Of a stretch of 5,159 bases of DNA, positions 1 through 5,159 are shown piece after piece. Position numbers and translations under genes: made by a program. The first letter of the stretch is position 1, and each line of letters opens with the position of its first letter. The notes under the pieces were generated by a model. That model saw only the letters and a list, made by a program, of their open reading frames with translations. It ran no database searches and was not told the DNA's origin. This DNA is from Candidatus Aminicenantota bacterium (GTDB taxonomy: Bacteria > Acidobacteriota > Aminicenantia > Aminicenantales > Aminicenantaceae): NCBI GenBank assembly GCA_016926925.1, contig JAFGNQ010000407.1, positions 1 to 5,159 of the forward strand, in the 5' to 3' direction.

Positions 1-66
1 AAAAAGCTGGATCTATTTCATCGCTTGCTTGAAAAGAAAGAGGGGGATTTGAGAAAAACTGCTTGA
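1..66 (+). CDS. Possible C-terminal tail of an unidentified protein, cut by the window edge
   Basis: The first frame is open from base 1 and ends at a TGA at 64-66. It gives 21 residues, beginning KKLDLFHRLLEKKEGD, that look like a charged amphipathic helix, as is common at protein C-termini. The other two plus frames also stay open for part of this stretch, so the evidence is only composition and the lack of a stop. If real, the gene converges on hicB, with about 105 bases between the two stops. No family can be assigned from so short a piece, and it may be chance. Confidence 0.3.
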   Translation, partial: KKLDLFHRLLEKKEGDLRKTA

Positions 67-171
67 TATTTATCATAGTGGATGAAGAGGATGGATAGCG
101 GATTTTCCATTTTCAATCCAGGGTGTGATGAAAGAATTTTCTTGTATAGATCCATTCCGGGCACAATCGGA

Positions 172-507
172 TTATTTGGCGATTCTTGAAAGTATGTATT
201 TATTTATCGAGACACCTTCTTCGGCCGACTTTATCGCGAGTTCCTTATGGATCTCCGGGGGGACTCGAAGCGTAAGGTTTCCTTTGTATTTCTTTTGTCC
301 GAATGGTTCGGGAATTTCTTCTCCTTCTTCATTCATCCATTCTATCGATTCGGCGACTGCGGTTTCAATTTCCTTCAAGGCGTTTGCGGACGTTTCGCCA
401 TGGGCAGCGAGAGATGGAAATTCCAGACAACGCCCGATATGGATTTGATCTTCTTCGGACCATTCAACTCTATATGTATATTTATCGATCGGATCTTTAT
501 ATGCCAT
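172..507 (-). CDS. hicB: HicB-family antitoxin with a ribbon-helix-helix DNA-binding tail
   Basis: This 111-residue protein has the two-part HicB layout. Residues about 10-68 form the degenerate RNase H-like HicB fold: YRVEWSEED, then the CLEFPSLAAHGET strand and turn, then a helix containing ALKEIETAVAESIEWM. Residues about 76-109 form a ribbon-helix-helix segment (GNLTLRVPPEIHKEL, then EEGVSINKYILSRI), the usual DNA-binding part of HicB and Arc-like proteins. By family knowledge, the N-terminal domain binds and blocks HicA, and the tail binds the operator of the pair. The ATG at 505-507 overlaps the end of hicA by 11 bases. It is preceded by a perfect GGAGG (514-518) six bases upstream, lying inside hicA, so the two are probably translationally coupled. 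Length and domain order are complete, and nothing looks broken. Confidence 0.9.
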   Translation of the reverse strand: MAYKDPIDKYTYRVEWSEEDQIHIGRCLEFPSLAAHGETSANALKEIETAVAESIEWMNEEGEEIPEPFGQKKYKGNLTLRVPPEIHKELAIKSAEEGVSINKYILSRIAK

Positions 508-694
508 TCTGTTCCTCCAATCTCCGGATTGCTTTCAATACCATCTTGACCTGATAAGGTTTGGCGTTTTTGCCGTCCATCTGGATATTTATTCTCGGAT
601 CGCCTTTCCACGGAGTCTTGAATATATGATGGCTCCCCTTGATTCTCGGTTCTCCGAATAAATCGGTGCATATTCTTGCCAAATCGCTGAACAT
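497..694 (-). CDS. hicA: HicA-family mRNA interferase toxin
   Basis: The 65-residue product matches the small double-stranded RNA-binding fold of HicA toxins, which cleave mRNA in the cytoplasm. The hallmark is GSHHIF at residues 20-25, where a histidine (22 or 23) is the expected catalytic residue. A basic strand (WKGDPRINIQM) and the C-terminal helix beginning around PYQVKMVLKAI follow. An ATG at 757 in the same frame would add 21 residues, but it lies inside the spacer of the best promoter and would be upstream of the transcript. The ATG at 692-694 has AGGAA (699-703) at suitable spacing and gives the usual family length, so I chose it. It is the first gene of the pair and shares its last 11 bases with hicB. 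All core motifs are present, so the toxin is probably active unless repressed. Confidence 0.87.
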   Translation of the reverse strand: MFSDLARICTDLFGEPRIKGSHHIFKTPWKGDPRINIQMDGKNAKPYQVKMVLKAIRRLEEQNGI

Positions 695-698
695 GACG

Positions 699-703
699 TT
701 CCT
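699..703 (-). promoter_or_regulatory. Ribosome-binding site that fixes the hicA start
   Basis: Read on the minus strand, AGGAA lies four bases before the ATG at 692-694. It supports this start over the in-frame ATG at 757, which falls within the promoter. Confidence 0.6.
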
Positions 704-732
704 GGGATTTGCCAGTTCCTTATATATCACAC

Positions 733-756
733 TATATGATAGCGTATATGATAGCA
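733..756. repeat. Two tandem 12-base repeats, candidate HicB operator
   Basis: TATATGATAGCG (733-744) is followed directly by TATATGATAGCA (745-756), 11 of 12 bases identical. The pair covers the -10 box and most of the promoter spacer. Ribbon-helix-helix antitoxins usually bind repeated half-sites over their own promoter, so this is the natural HicB or HicA-HicB target. The binding role is inferred from position; the repeat is seen directly. Confidence 0.6.
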
Positions 757-764
757 AATGTCAA
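736..764 (-). promoter_or_regulatory. Sigma-70-type promoter of hicAB
   Basis: On the minus strand there is a perfect -35 box TTGACA (759-764), a 17-base spacer, and a -10 box TATCAT (736-741). Transcription would begin near 728-730, leaving a leader of about 35 bases before the hicA ATG. Box sequence, spacing and distance to the gene all agree. The spacer and -10 overlap the tandem repeat at 733-756, which suggests a repressor competes with RNA polymerase here. Confidence 0.75.
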
Positions 765-772
765 ATATGAAA

Positions 773-791
773 ATGATCATTCAGATCATTC
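773..791. repeat. Short direct repeat and palindrome just upstream of the hicAB -35 box
   Basis: GATCATTC occurs at 775-782 and again at 784-791. The first copy overlaps the palindrome ATGATCAT (773-780). This lies about 9 bases upstream of the -35 box, where an additional regulator could bind. It is short enough to be chance. Confidence 0.3.
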
Positions 792-906
792 CAGTGTCGT
801 TCCTTATAATTACATACGCAGGGTATATACCGACCATCCGCCGTCCATTCTCCCCATCCGCGGTTGAAAATTGAAAAAAAGCCGCTGATCAGGGAGATCG
901 ACAGGT

Positions 907-942
907 AAAAACACGGATTCGAATGAAGGCTTTCGAATGCCG
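907..942 (-). terminator. Intrinsic terminator downstream of the DUF2130 gene
   Basis: Read on the minus strand, CGGCATTCGAA and TTCGAATCCG (914-942) form a 10-pair stem with one bulged C and an 8-base loop. It is followed after two bases by a run of five T (907-911). It lies 36 bases past the DUF2130 stop codon, as expected for a rho-independent terminator. The T run is short, so efficiency may be moderate. Confidence 0.55.
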
Positions 943-977
943 TTCATGCTTTTTTGCATTACATAGGATTTCAGGTC

Positions 978-2276
978 TTACTGTTCGTCTTCCTCCGGTT
1001 TCGGCGGAACGTCGATCTCCTCCTCATCCTCGTCCGGCGCGAATTCCAGCAGGCCGACGTCCTGGACGGCGCTGCCGGCGATCCCCTTGATCGAACTGTA
1101 CATGTTGGTCGTATTTATAAGGACTTTCTCGATCTGCTTTTCGCGCTTTTTCCACTGGGACTGCATGGCACGTTTTTCGGTCTCGAGGTCGTTCTTCATC
1201 GTCGTGAACCCCTCGACGATCGCCTCGACCTGCTGTCTGAATTCCGTACCGGTCAGGAAATTGTAGAGCATGTCCATCTTGGTCCCCTTGTTCTGCTGCG
1301 AAGCGGAGGCTTCATGCAGCAGGACGATGGTCTGCCGCAGCACCGCCGAAAGGCCCTTGAACTCGTCGAAACTGCAGACCCAGAGCCCTTCGACCGGCCC
1401 CATCCGTTCCATGTCGGCCGGCATCGCCTCTGTCACGAGCACCCCGATGTCGGCCCGCTTTTCGCGGATGTCGGTTTTGAATTTTTCGATCCAGGCCGGC
1501 TGGAAGGCCTTCGTCCGCTTGCTTTCGTAATAAATGGACCCGCAGCCGGCGTGGTTTCTCGTATTGACGATTTGCAGGCAGTCCGCTCCCTGGGCCCCTT
1601 TCTTGACTTCCTCGATCGTGTCCAGGGGGTAGGCGCTCTGCAGCCACTGCTCGATCGCCAGTTCCTGCACTTCGCCCTGGCGCTGCGAGGACCCCTGTTC
1701 CGCCTGCCTTTGGGCGTCCTGCAGTTTTTTATTCAGGTCCGAGATAATTTTATCTTTTTCGGAGAGTTTCATTTCATTTCTGTTCTCCGCGTCTTTATGT
1801 ATCCTTTCCTTTTCCTGTTTCAGGACCTCGTTCAGTTTCGTCTCGTTTTCGGCCTCGATCGCATCCCTCAGTTCGTCCTTCTCGCGTTTCAGTTTTTCGA
1901 TTTCGGCCTTGGTCTTGTTCAGCTCTTTGACCTGGTCCGATTTCTCCTTGAGCGAATCCTCGAGCGACTTGATCCGTTCCGACTGCTCCTCCTCGGCCTC
2001 TATTTTCGCCAGGCGCTGTATTTCCTCGGTCTGTTTTTTGAGCTCGGTCTTGACGCCGGCGTCGATCTCCTTCTGCAGCGATTCTTTCTCACTTTCGAAC
2101 TGTTCAAGCCGTATCTTTATCTGATCTTCTCGTTCCTCGATCGCCTTCTTCTGCTGCGCCAGTTCGGCGTTCGATTCCCTCTTCGCTTTTTCTTCGAGCC
2201 GGTGGTAGAGAATCTGGTTGACGTCTATTTCGGCCCCGCACTGTGGGCAGGTTACTTTTTCCTGGATCTGGTCCAT
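978..2276 (-). CDS. DUF2130 protein: coiled coil plus PD-(D/E)XK nuclease-like domain
   Basis: This 432-residue cytoplasmic protein has the DUF2130 architecture. Residues 10-14 (CPQCG) make a single CxxC knuckle. Residues about 22-200 are highly charged heptad-like sequence rich in E, K, Q and L, a long coiled coil probably used for oligomerisation. Residues about 202-305 form the conserved core: a glutamate-bearing helix (ELAIEQWL), then GADCLQIV with Asp232, then IYYESKRTK with Glu251 and Lys253. This is the D...E-x-K pattern of PD-(D/E)XK nuclease folds. A further helical segment (about 310-395) and a very acidic, proline-bearing tail (415-432) follow. The ATG at 2274-2276 has AGGAG (2284-2288) seven bases upstream. 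The gene stands alone and ends before a hairpin terminator. Family membership is recognised with good confidence. Nuclease activity is inferred from the motif, and the biological role is unknown; DNA repair or defence are only possibilities. Confidence 0.85.
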   Translation of the reverse strand: MDQIQEKVTCPQCGAEIDVNQILYHRLEEKAKRESNAELAQQKKAIEEREDQIKIRLEQFESEKESLQKEIDAGVKTELKKQTEEIQRLAKIEAEEEQSERIKSLEDSLKEKSDQVKELNKTKAEIEKLKREKDELRDAIEAENETKLNEVLKQEKERIHKDAENRNEMKLSEKDKIISDLNKKLQDAQRQAEQGSSQRQGEVQELAIEQWLQSAYPLDTIEEVKKGAQGADCLQIVNTRNHAGCGSIYYESKRTKAFQPAWIEKFKTDIREKRADIGVLVTEAMPADMERMGPVEGLWVCSFDEFKGLSAVLRQTIVLLHEASASQQNKGTKMDMLYNFLTGTEFRQQVEAIVEGFTTMKNDLETEKRAMQSQWKKREKQIEKVLINTTNMYSSIKGIAGSAVQDVGLLEFAPDEDEEEIDVPPKPEEDEQ

Positions 2277-2412
2277 TCACACACTCCTGGATATCAGCCG
2301 GTCTTTACGGCATCGTCCTTCACTTTTGTACTTTTTCTCCCGCGAAATTTCAACATGGGTCGATTACTGCCGGCGAAAAGGTTATAAATCATAGACAAGC
2401 TTGCAGCCGACA

Positions 2413-2439
2413 CGGATTTGTGCAACCGGTGCAAATCCG
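2413..2439. repeat. Inverted repeat, hairpin A of the intergenic region
   Basis: CGGATTTG (2413-2420) and CAAATCCG (2432-2439) are perfect inverted arms. In plus-strand RNA the stem extends by two G-U wobbles and a C-G pair, leaving a 5-base loop. In minus-strand RNA the wobbles become A-C mismatches, so the structure is better formed from a plus-strand transcript. The function is unknown. Confidence 0.45.
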
Positions 2440-2459
2440 AATGTCCGCGAAGAAACATG

Positions 2460-2480
2460 ACCGTCTGCTTGCCGGACGGT
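2460..2480. repeat. Inverted repeat, hairpin B of the intergenic region
   Basis: ACCGTC (2460-2465) and GACGGT (2475-2480) are perfect arms. In plus-strand RNA a U-G wobble and a G-C pair extend the stem to eight pairs with a 5-base loop. No T run follows on either strand, so it is not a typical terminator. Confidence 0.4.
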
Positions 2481-2484
2481 AACG

Positions 2485-2526
2485 CCCCGGTAGTCATGGG
2501 ATATTATTTCCCCGGGACTACCGCGG
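2485..2526 (-). terminator. Long hairpin downstream of dctM, possible transcript end
   Basis: GGTAGTC (2489-2495) pairs with GACTACC (2516-2522). The stem extends outwards through C2488-G2523 and, past one mismatch, through 2485-2486 with 2525-2526. Inside, GGGA (2498-2501) can pair with TCCC (2509-2512). It begins about 18 bases past the dctM stop, a sensible place for the TRAP operon to end. No T run follows on the minus strand, so it may act by protecting the 3' end or with Rho rather than as a classic terminator. Confidence 0.4.
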
Positions 2527-2544
2527 ATCCCAAATTTCTCGGTT

Positions 2545-3837
2545 TCAAAACTTTCCGAAGATCAAATCCGGGATGAACGTTACGGCCTGGGGTATAAACA
2601 CGAGTATCGCCAATTCCAGGAGGATGGCAATCATGAAGGGAATCGATTCCTTGCTGTACTCCTCGGGGGGACAGTCGATGATTCCGCAGACCGTGTATAA
2701 GGCCGCTCCGATGGGCGGTGTCATGACGCCGAGAGTGACGACGGTGGCCATTAACACGCCGAAATGAACGGGATCAAAGCCGAGGCTCTTAACCATGGGC
2801 AGGAAGATCGGCGTAAGCAGCAGAAAATTCACGTTACTGTCCACGAACATGCCGGTGATAAAGAGGAAGCCAAGCATGATAAGGACCAGAAGTTGGGGAT
2901 TGCTGGTGATGCCGAAGATGAAGTTGCTCAGGGCCACCGGGAGCTGTACCCAGGTAATGGCATAGCTGAAAGGTCCCGACATGGCGATGATAAGCATGAT
3001 GGCGCCGTTGTCCTTGAAGCTGGTAACAAGGGCATCCTTGAATTTCTTCCAGGTGAGTTCTTTATAGACGAATTTCCCGATTATGATGGCGTAGACGACC
3101 GCAAAGGCGCCCGATTCCGAGGGCGTGAATACTCCGAACCGGATCCCGACAATCAGGATGACAGGAAAAAGCAGCGCCCAGACGGATTCCTTGAGGTTTT
3201 CCAGGACCTCCCGCAGCGTCAGTTTCGGTGCCTTGGTACGGGGAGGATCATACTTTTTTATCCGGCTCGTTATCGAGGTGGTGGCCATCAGGAAGAACAT
3301 CATCAGGATGCCGGGGATAATTCCTCCCGCGAAAAGCCGGCCGATGGAGACTTCGCCGACAAAGCCGAATATGATTAGGCCGAGACTCGGGGGGATCGTT
3401 GCCGTTATCAGGGCGGTTGTACAGTTGACCGCGCAGATGTACCCTTTTTTGTAACCGATCCGCATCATTTCCGGGCCGAGGATCCGGGTTTCCATGGCCG
3501 CGTCGGCGGTGGCCGAACCGGAGACCCCGCCCATCAGGGTGCTCATCACGACGCTTATTTGCGCGGTCCCTCCGTACATGCGCCGGGTCAGAAGCCGCGC
3601 CAGGCTCAAAAGCCGGCTCGTGATGCCCGACACGTTCATCAGGTTCCCGGCAAAGATGAAAAACGGGACCGCGAGGAACGCGAAAGACTGGCTCTGCAGG
3701 ACAATCATCTGGACGGCGGTTTCGAATGGCAGCATGTGCTGTGAAAAGAAATACATAAAGCCCGCGATACCGATGACGAAGGCGATAGGCATCCCCATTA
3801 CCAGGAAGATGACGAAGCAAAGAAGTAATAGGGTCAT
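2545..3837 (-). CDS. dctM: TRAP transporter large permease subunit (DctM family)
   Basis: At 430 residues this has the usual DctM length. It is hydrophobic throughout, consistent with the roughly dozen membrane segments of the family's ion-coupled transport subunit. Family landmarks appear in order: VPFFIFAGNLMNVSG near residues 57-71, GSATADAAM at 107-115, the TIPPS hairpin loop at 147-151, TPSESGA at 238-244, GMFVDSN at 329-335, DPVHFG at 355-360 and TPPIG at 373-377. With DctQ it forms the inner-membrane complex that accepts solute from DctP and imports it using an ion (usually sodium) gradient. The ATG at 3835-3837 directly follows the dctQ stop with no spare base, and GAGG inside the end of dctQ serves as its ribosome-binding site, so translation is probably coupled. 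It is the last gene of the operon. The substrate cannot be read from this subunit. Confidence 0.95.
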   Translation of the reverse strand: MTLLLLCFVIFLVMGMPIAFVIGIAGFMYFFSQHMLPFETAVQMIVLQSQSFAFLAVPFFIFAGNLMNVSGITSRLLSLARLLTRRMYGGTAQISVVMSTLMGGVSGSATADAAMETRILGPEMMRIGYKKGYICAVNCTTALITATIPPSLGLIIFGFVGEVSIGRLFAGGIIPGILMMFFLMATTSITSRIKKYDPPRTKAPKLTLREVLENLKESVWALLFPVILIVGIRFGVFTPSESGAFAVVYAIIIGKFVYKELTWKKFKDALVTSFKDNGAIMLIIAMSGPFSYAITWVQLPVALSNFIFGITSNPQLLVLIMLGFLFITGMFVDSNVNFLLLTPIFLPMVKSLGFDPVHFGVLMATVVTLGVMTPPIGAALYTVCGIIDCPPEEYSKESIPFMIAILLELAILVFIPQAVTFIPDLIFGKF

Positions 3838-4356
3838 TTAGGCATCCTCGCTTCTTTCCGGGGGGCCGTCAGGAGCAGGAGTTGCGCTCTTCCCGGCCAA
3901 CACCAGGACGACCCTTCTGATCTTTTGCAGTGTCGTGAAGATCATTGAGAATGACGCGACTATGAGACTGAGCGTCACGAGTGAATAGGGAATGGGCATG
4001 GACTGATAGGTCGCGACCCGCTCGCTCCATGCAAGCCTGATGCCGAAAATGAACATAATGATCAGCGCGCCCAGAATAATGATATAGACAATCAGTTCAA
4101 CGATGTACCGGATTGCCCCCGGCAGATTGCGGGTGAGGATATCCACCCCCTTGATCTGGCCGCTTCGCCACGCGACGTCGGCCCCCAGGAACGCCGTCCA
4201 TGCCAGAAGGAGCATGGCCAGGTCGATATTCCAGGACATTGAAAACCTGAAAAACCGCAGGATGGCCGACAGGAAAACGAAAGCGATGAGGAATACAAAT
4301 CCTACGCCGCAAACCGCTTTCTCGGCATTACAGATCCAGCGGTATATCTTTCTCAT
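3838..4356 (-). CDS. dctQ: TRAP transporter small permease subunit (DctQ family)
   Basis: This 172-residue protein has about four membrane segments, roughly at residues 15-35, 45-62, 85-107 and 122-143, as expected for DctQ. The region SWNIDLAMLLLAWTAFLGAD followed by VAWRSGQIKGVDIL is the most conserved part of the family. The position that is often histidine (in the usual G-H-I-x-V/I-D pattern) is glutamine here. Residues about 156-172 form a hydrophilic tail rich in proline and acidic residues. DctQ binds DctM and helps form the docking surface for the periplasmic receptor. The ATG at 4354-4356 has GGGAG five bases upstream. The gene follows dctP after an 85-base gap with two stem-loops and abuts dctM directly. 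The family call is firm, helped by the neighbours; sequence identity within DctQ proteins is normally low. Confidence 0.92.
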   Translation of the reverse strand: MRKIYRWICNAEKAVCGVGFVFLIAFVFLSAILRFFRFSMSWNIDLAMLLLAWTAFLGADVAWRSGQIKGVDILTRNLPGAIRYIVELIVYIIILGALIIMFIFGIRLAWSERVATYQSMPIPYSLVTLSLIVASFSMIFTTLQKIRRVVLVLAGKSATPAPDGPPERSEDA

Positions 4357-4393
4357 AATCTCTCCCTGTCAGATGTGTGCGGATGGGAAGGAA

Positions 4394-4420
4394 GGGGGAG
4401 GAACTGTCCGTTCCGCCCCC
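4394..4420 (-). promoter_or_regulatory. Strong GC-rich stem-loop in the dctP-dctQ gap
   Basis: GGGGG-A-GGAAC (4394-4404) and GTTCC-G-CCCCC (4410-4420) form an 11-position stem with one internal mismatch and a 5-base loop. On the minus strand it is followed by pyrimidine-rich sequence but no true T run. Hairpins between a binding-protein gene and its permease genes commonly protect the upstream message or reduce read-through, giving more receptor than permease; that role is inferred here. Confidence 0.6.
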
Positions 4421-4424
4421 ATAG

Positions 4425-4441
4425 TTGTTCTCCGGGAACAA
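4425..4441 (-). promoter_or_regulatory. Small stem-loop directly after the dctP stop codon
   Basis: TTGTTC (4425-4430) and GAACAA (4436-4441) are perfect 6-base arms around a 5-base loop. The stem starts at the base right after the dctP stop and is followed four bases later by the stronger stem at 4394-4420, making a double hairpin at the 3' end of dctP. Confidence 0.5.
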
Positions 4442-5159
4442 TTACAGCCCAAGCTGTGTGAATAGTTTTGCCTTAAGGCCCGGGGAGAACTTCAGATCGT
4501 TGTTGGTGTAAAGCGGCGCGATGGCGTCCTGGAACTCCTTTATATCCACTTCAGCGATGGTCACGCCGTGGTCCGTCATCTGTTTGTAATACCCGGCTTC
4601 GTCCGTCTCGGCGATGGCGCCGTACTCGAGGGCCTTCTCGCGGATGGTCTTCAGGAAGAATTCCTTGGCGGCGGCAGGCATGCCGTCGAGAAGTCTCGTA
4701 GAACATACGAAAGCAGTCTGAAGCATATAGTGCTTCGTCACCGCGATATACTTGGTCACGTCCCAGAAGGCGTTTCCCGCGGCGGCCGAAACCTGGACCT
4801 CGGTCCCGTCGAGGGTCTTCTGCTGGATAGCCGGAAAGACTTCCCCGAATGAAATCGCGATATTCGCGAAACCGAAATACTTGGCCAGGGCGTTGCCGAT
4901 GTCGTTGCCGAATCCGCGGATGCGCATACCCGCAAGGTCCTTCACGTGGGCCACCGGTTTAGTCGTGTAGAAATTGCGGAAACCGTTGTACATGTCGGCG
5001 ATGAGCACGATACCCTGGGCCTCAAGCTGCTTGGACCATTCTTTGAAAAGGTCGGTATCGGGCAGATTTTTGAGGACCGCGGGGTCAGTCAGAATGTAGG
5101 GGGCCATCAGGATGTTCATGTCGGGGATGGCGAATTGGCTGGCAAGCCGTCCGGGATCG
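4442..5159 (-). CDS. dctP: TRAP transporter periplasmic solute receptor (DctP family), 5' end outside the window
   Basis: The frame is open to the right edge, so 238 residues of a protein usually about 330 long are visible. The signal peptide and first lobe strands are missing. An internal ATG at 5117-5119 is not the start, because clearly family-like sequence (DPGRLASQFAIPD) lies before it. Landmarks in visible numbering are GFRNFYTTKPV near 59-69, DLAGMRIRGFGND at 74-86 with the arginine that in this family usually grips the substrate carboxylate, FGEVFPAIQQKTLDGTE at 104-120, and VTKYIAVTKHY at 134-144. The protein would sit in the periplasm, bind a solute (most TRAP ligands are carboxylates) and deliver it to DctQ-DctM encoded just downstream. 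The ligand-pocket stretch after DGTE reads VQVSAAAGN rather than the common E-N/G-P type, so the substrate may not be a standard C4-dicarboxylate. The family call is firm, the ligand unknown. Confidence 0.93.
   Translation of the reverse strand, partial: DPGRLASQFAIPDMNILMAPYILTDPAVLKNLPDTDLFKEWSKQLEAQGIVLIADMYNGFRNFYTTKPVAHVKDLAGMRIRGFGNDIGNALAKYFGFANIAISFGEVFPAIQQKTLDGTEVQVSAAAGNAFWDVTKYIAVTKHYMLQTAFVCSTRLLDGMPAAAKEFFLKTIREKALEYGAIAETDEAGYYKQMTDHGVTIAEVDIKEFQDAIAPLYTNNDLKFSPGLKAKLFTQLGL

Larger units (their letters stand above)
758..977. other. Intergenic stretch between hicA and the DUF2130 gene
   Basis: No coding frame is convincing here. The right end holds the DUF2130 terminator (907-942), and the left end holds the hicAB -35 box and upstream repeats. 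Between them is a perfect 10-base palindrome, GGTATATACC (822-831), of unknown meaning. Nothing resembles a tRNA, an attachment site or a mobile-element end. Confidence 0.5.
2388..2576 (+). other. Cysteine-rich open stretch without a standard start; small gene, remnant or chance
   Basis: Between a TAA at 2385-2387 and a TGA at 2574-2576 the frame is open for 62 codons. It contains LCNRCKSECPRRN followed by TVCLPDGN: four cysteines spaced C-x2-C-x3-C-x7-C, with a proline right after the third, reminiscent of a metal-binding knuckle. The only possible early starts are ATC or ATA around 2388-2393 and a TTG at 2418 with no ribosome-binding site. An in-frame ATG at 2355-2357 precedes the TAA by ten codons. 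The stretch would converge on dctM and overlap its last 32 bases. I do not recognise a family. The missing start argues for a decayed gene or chance. Confidence 0.2.

Noticed and set aside
100..119. GGATT/AATCC inverted arms after hicB as a terminator
   Set aside because: The stem has only five pairs around a 10-base loop, and no T run follows on the minus strand.
497..757. Longer hicA starting at the ATG at 757
   Set aside because: That start lies inside the promoter spacer, upstream of the -10 box, and the extra 21 residues are not family-like.
954..2387. A 477-codon open frame on the plus strand across the DUF2130 gene
   Set aside because: It is antisense to a clear family protein. Its product is a low-complexity mix of L, F, R and D that mirrors coiled-coil codons, and it has no start signal.
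2424..2442. tRNA T-arm resemblance (GGTGCAAATCC)
   Set aside because: The T-loop lacks the expected TTC, only three stem pairs form, and no anticodon or acceptor arms can be drawn around it.
2425..2460. Cobalamin-riboswitch-like core GGTGCAAATCC on the plus strand
   Set aside because: The short match is real, but the preceding GGGAA, the following C-x-ACTG block and the 3' conserved block are absent. No plus-strand gene follows.
2294..2497. A 67-codon minus-strand frame between dctM and the DUF2130 gene
   Set aside because: It has no recognisable domain and no convincing ribosome-binding site, and it overlaps the inverted repeats. It is most likely a chance frame.
2764..3378. A 204-codon plus-strand frame inside dctM
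   Set aside because: It is the reverse-complement shadow of a well-conserved membrane protein gene. The product is charged, featureless sequence.

Overview
The window reads as bacterial chromosome with moderate to high GC. All the well-supported genes lie on the minus strand. A TRAP transporter with a periplasmic receptor and a DUF2130 gene point to a Gram-negative-type bacterium. The sequence alone does not fix the phylum; a spirochaete, a desulfobacterial lineage or a similar anaerobe would fit, but that is a guess.

Layout, left to right. Positions 1-66 may hold the tail of a plus-strand gene entering from the left. Positions 172-694 hold a compact type II toxin-antitoxin pair, hicA then hicB, overlapping by 11 bases. 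A near-consensus promoter (759-764 and 736-741) sits just upstream, and a 12-base tandem repeat lies across its spacer and -10 box. This cassette is visibly more AT-rich than the rest and may be a later arrival. Positions 978-2276 encode a DUF2130 protein: a long coiled coil followed by a PD-(D/E)XK nuclease-like core. It ends in a hairpin plus T-tract terminator at 907-942.

Positions 2277-2544 are an intergenic stretch with three successive inverted repeats. It also contains an unassigned plus-strand open stretch rich in cysteine that lacks a normal start codon. Positions 2545-5159 hold a tripartite TRAP transporter operon transcribed leftwards, dctP (cut by the window edge) then dctQ then dctM. 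Two strong stem-loops lie in the 85-base dctP-dctQ gap, and the dctQ-dctM junction has no gap at all.

How the genes work together: DctP captures a solute, probably a carboxylate, in the periplasm and hands it to the DctQ-DctM membrane complex, which imports it using the ion gradient. HicA would be an mRNA-cleaving toxin neutralised by HicB, which probably also represses the pair's promoter. The DUF2130 gene stands alone, with its own ribosome-binding site and terminator, and its role is unknown. I found no CRISPR array, insertion sequence, rRNA or tRNA. The strongest leads are the hicAB promoter/operator, the nuclease-like DUF2130 protein and the structured, possibly transcribed 2388-2576 region.
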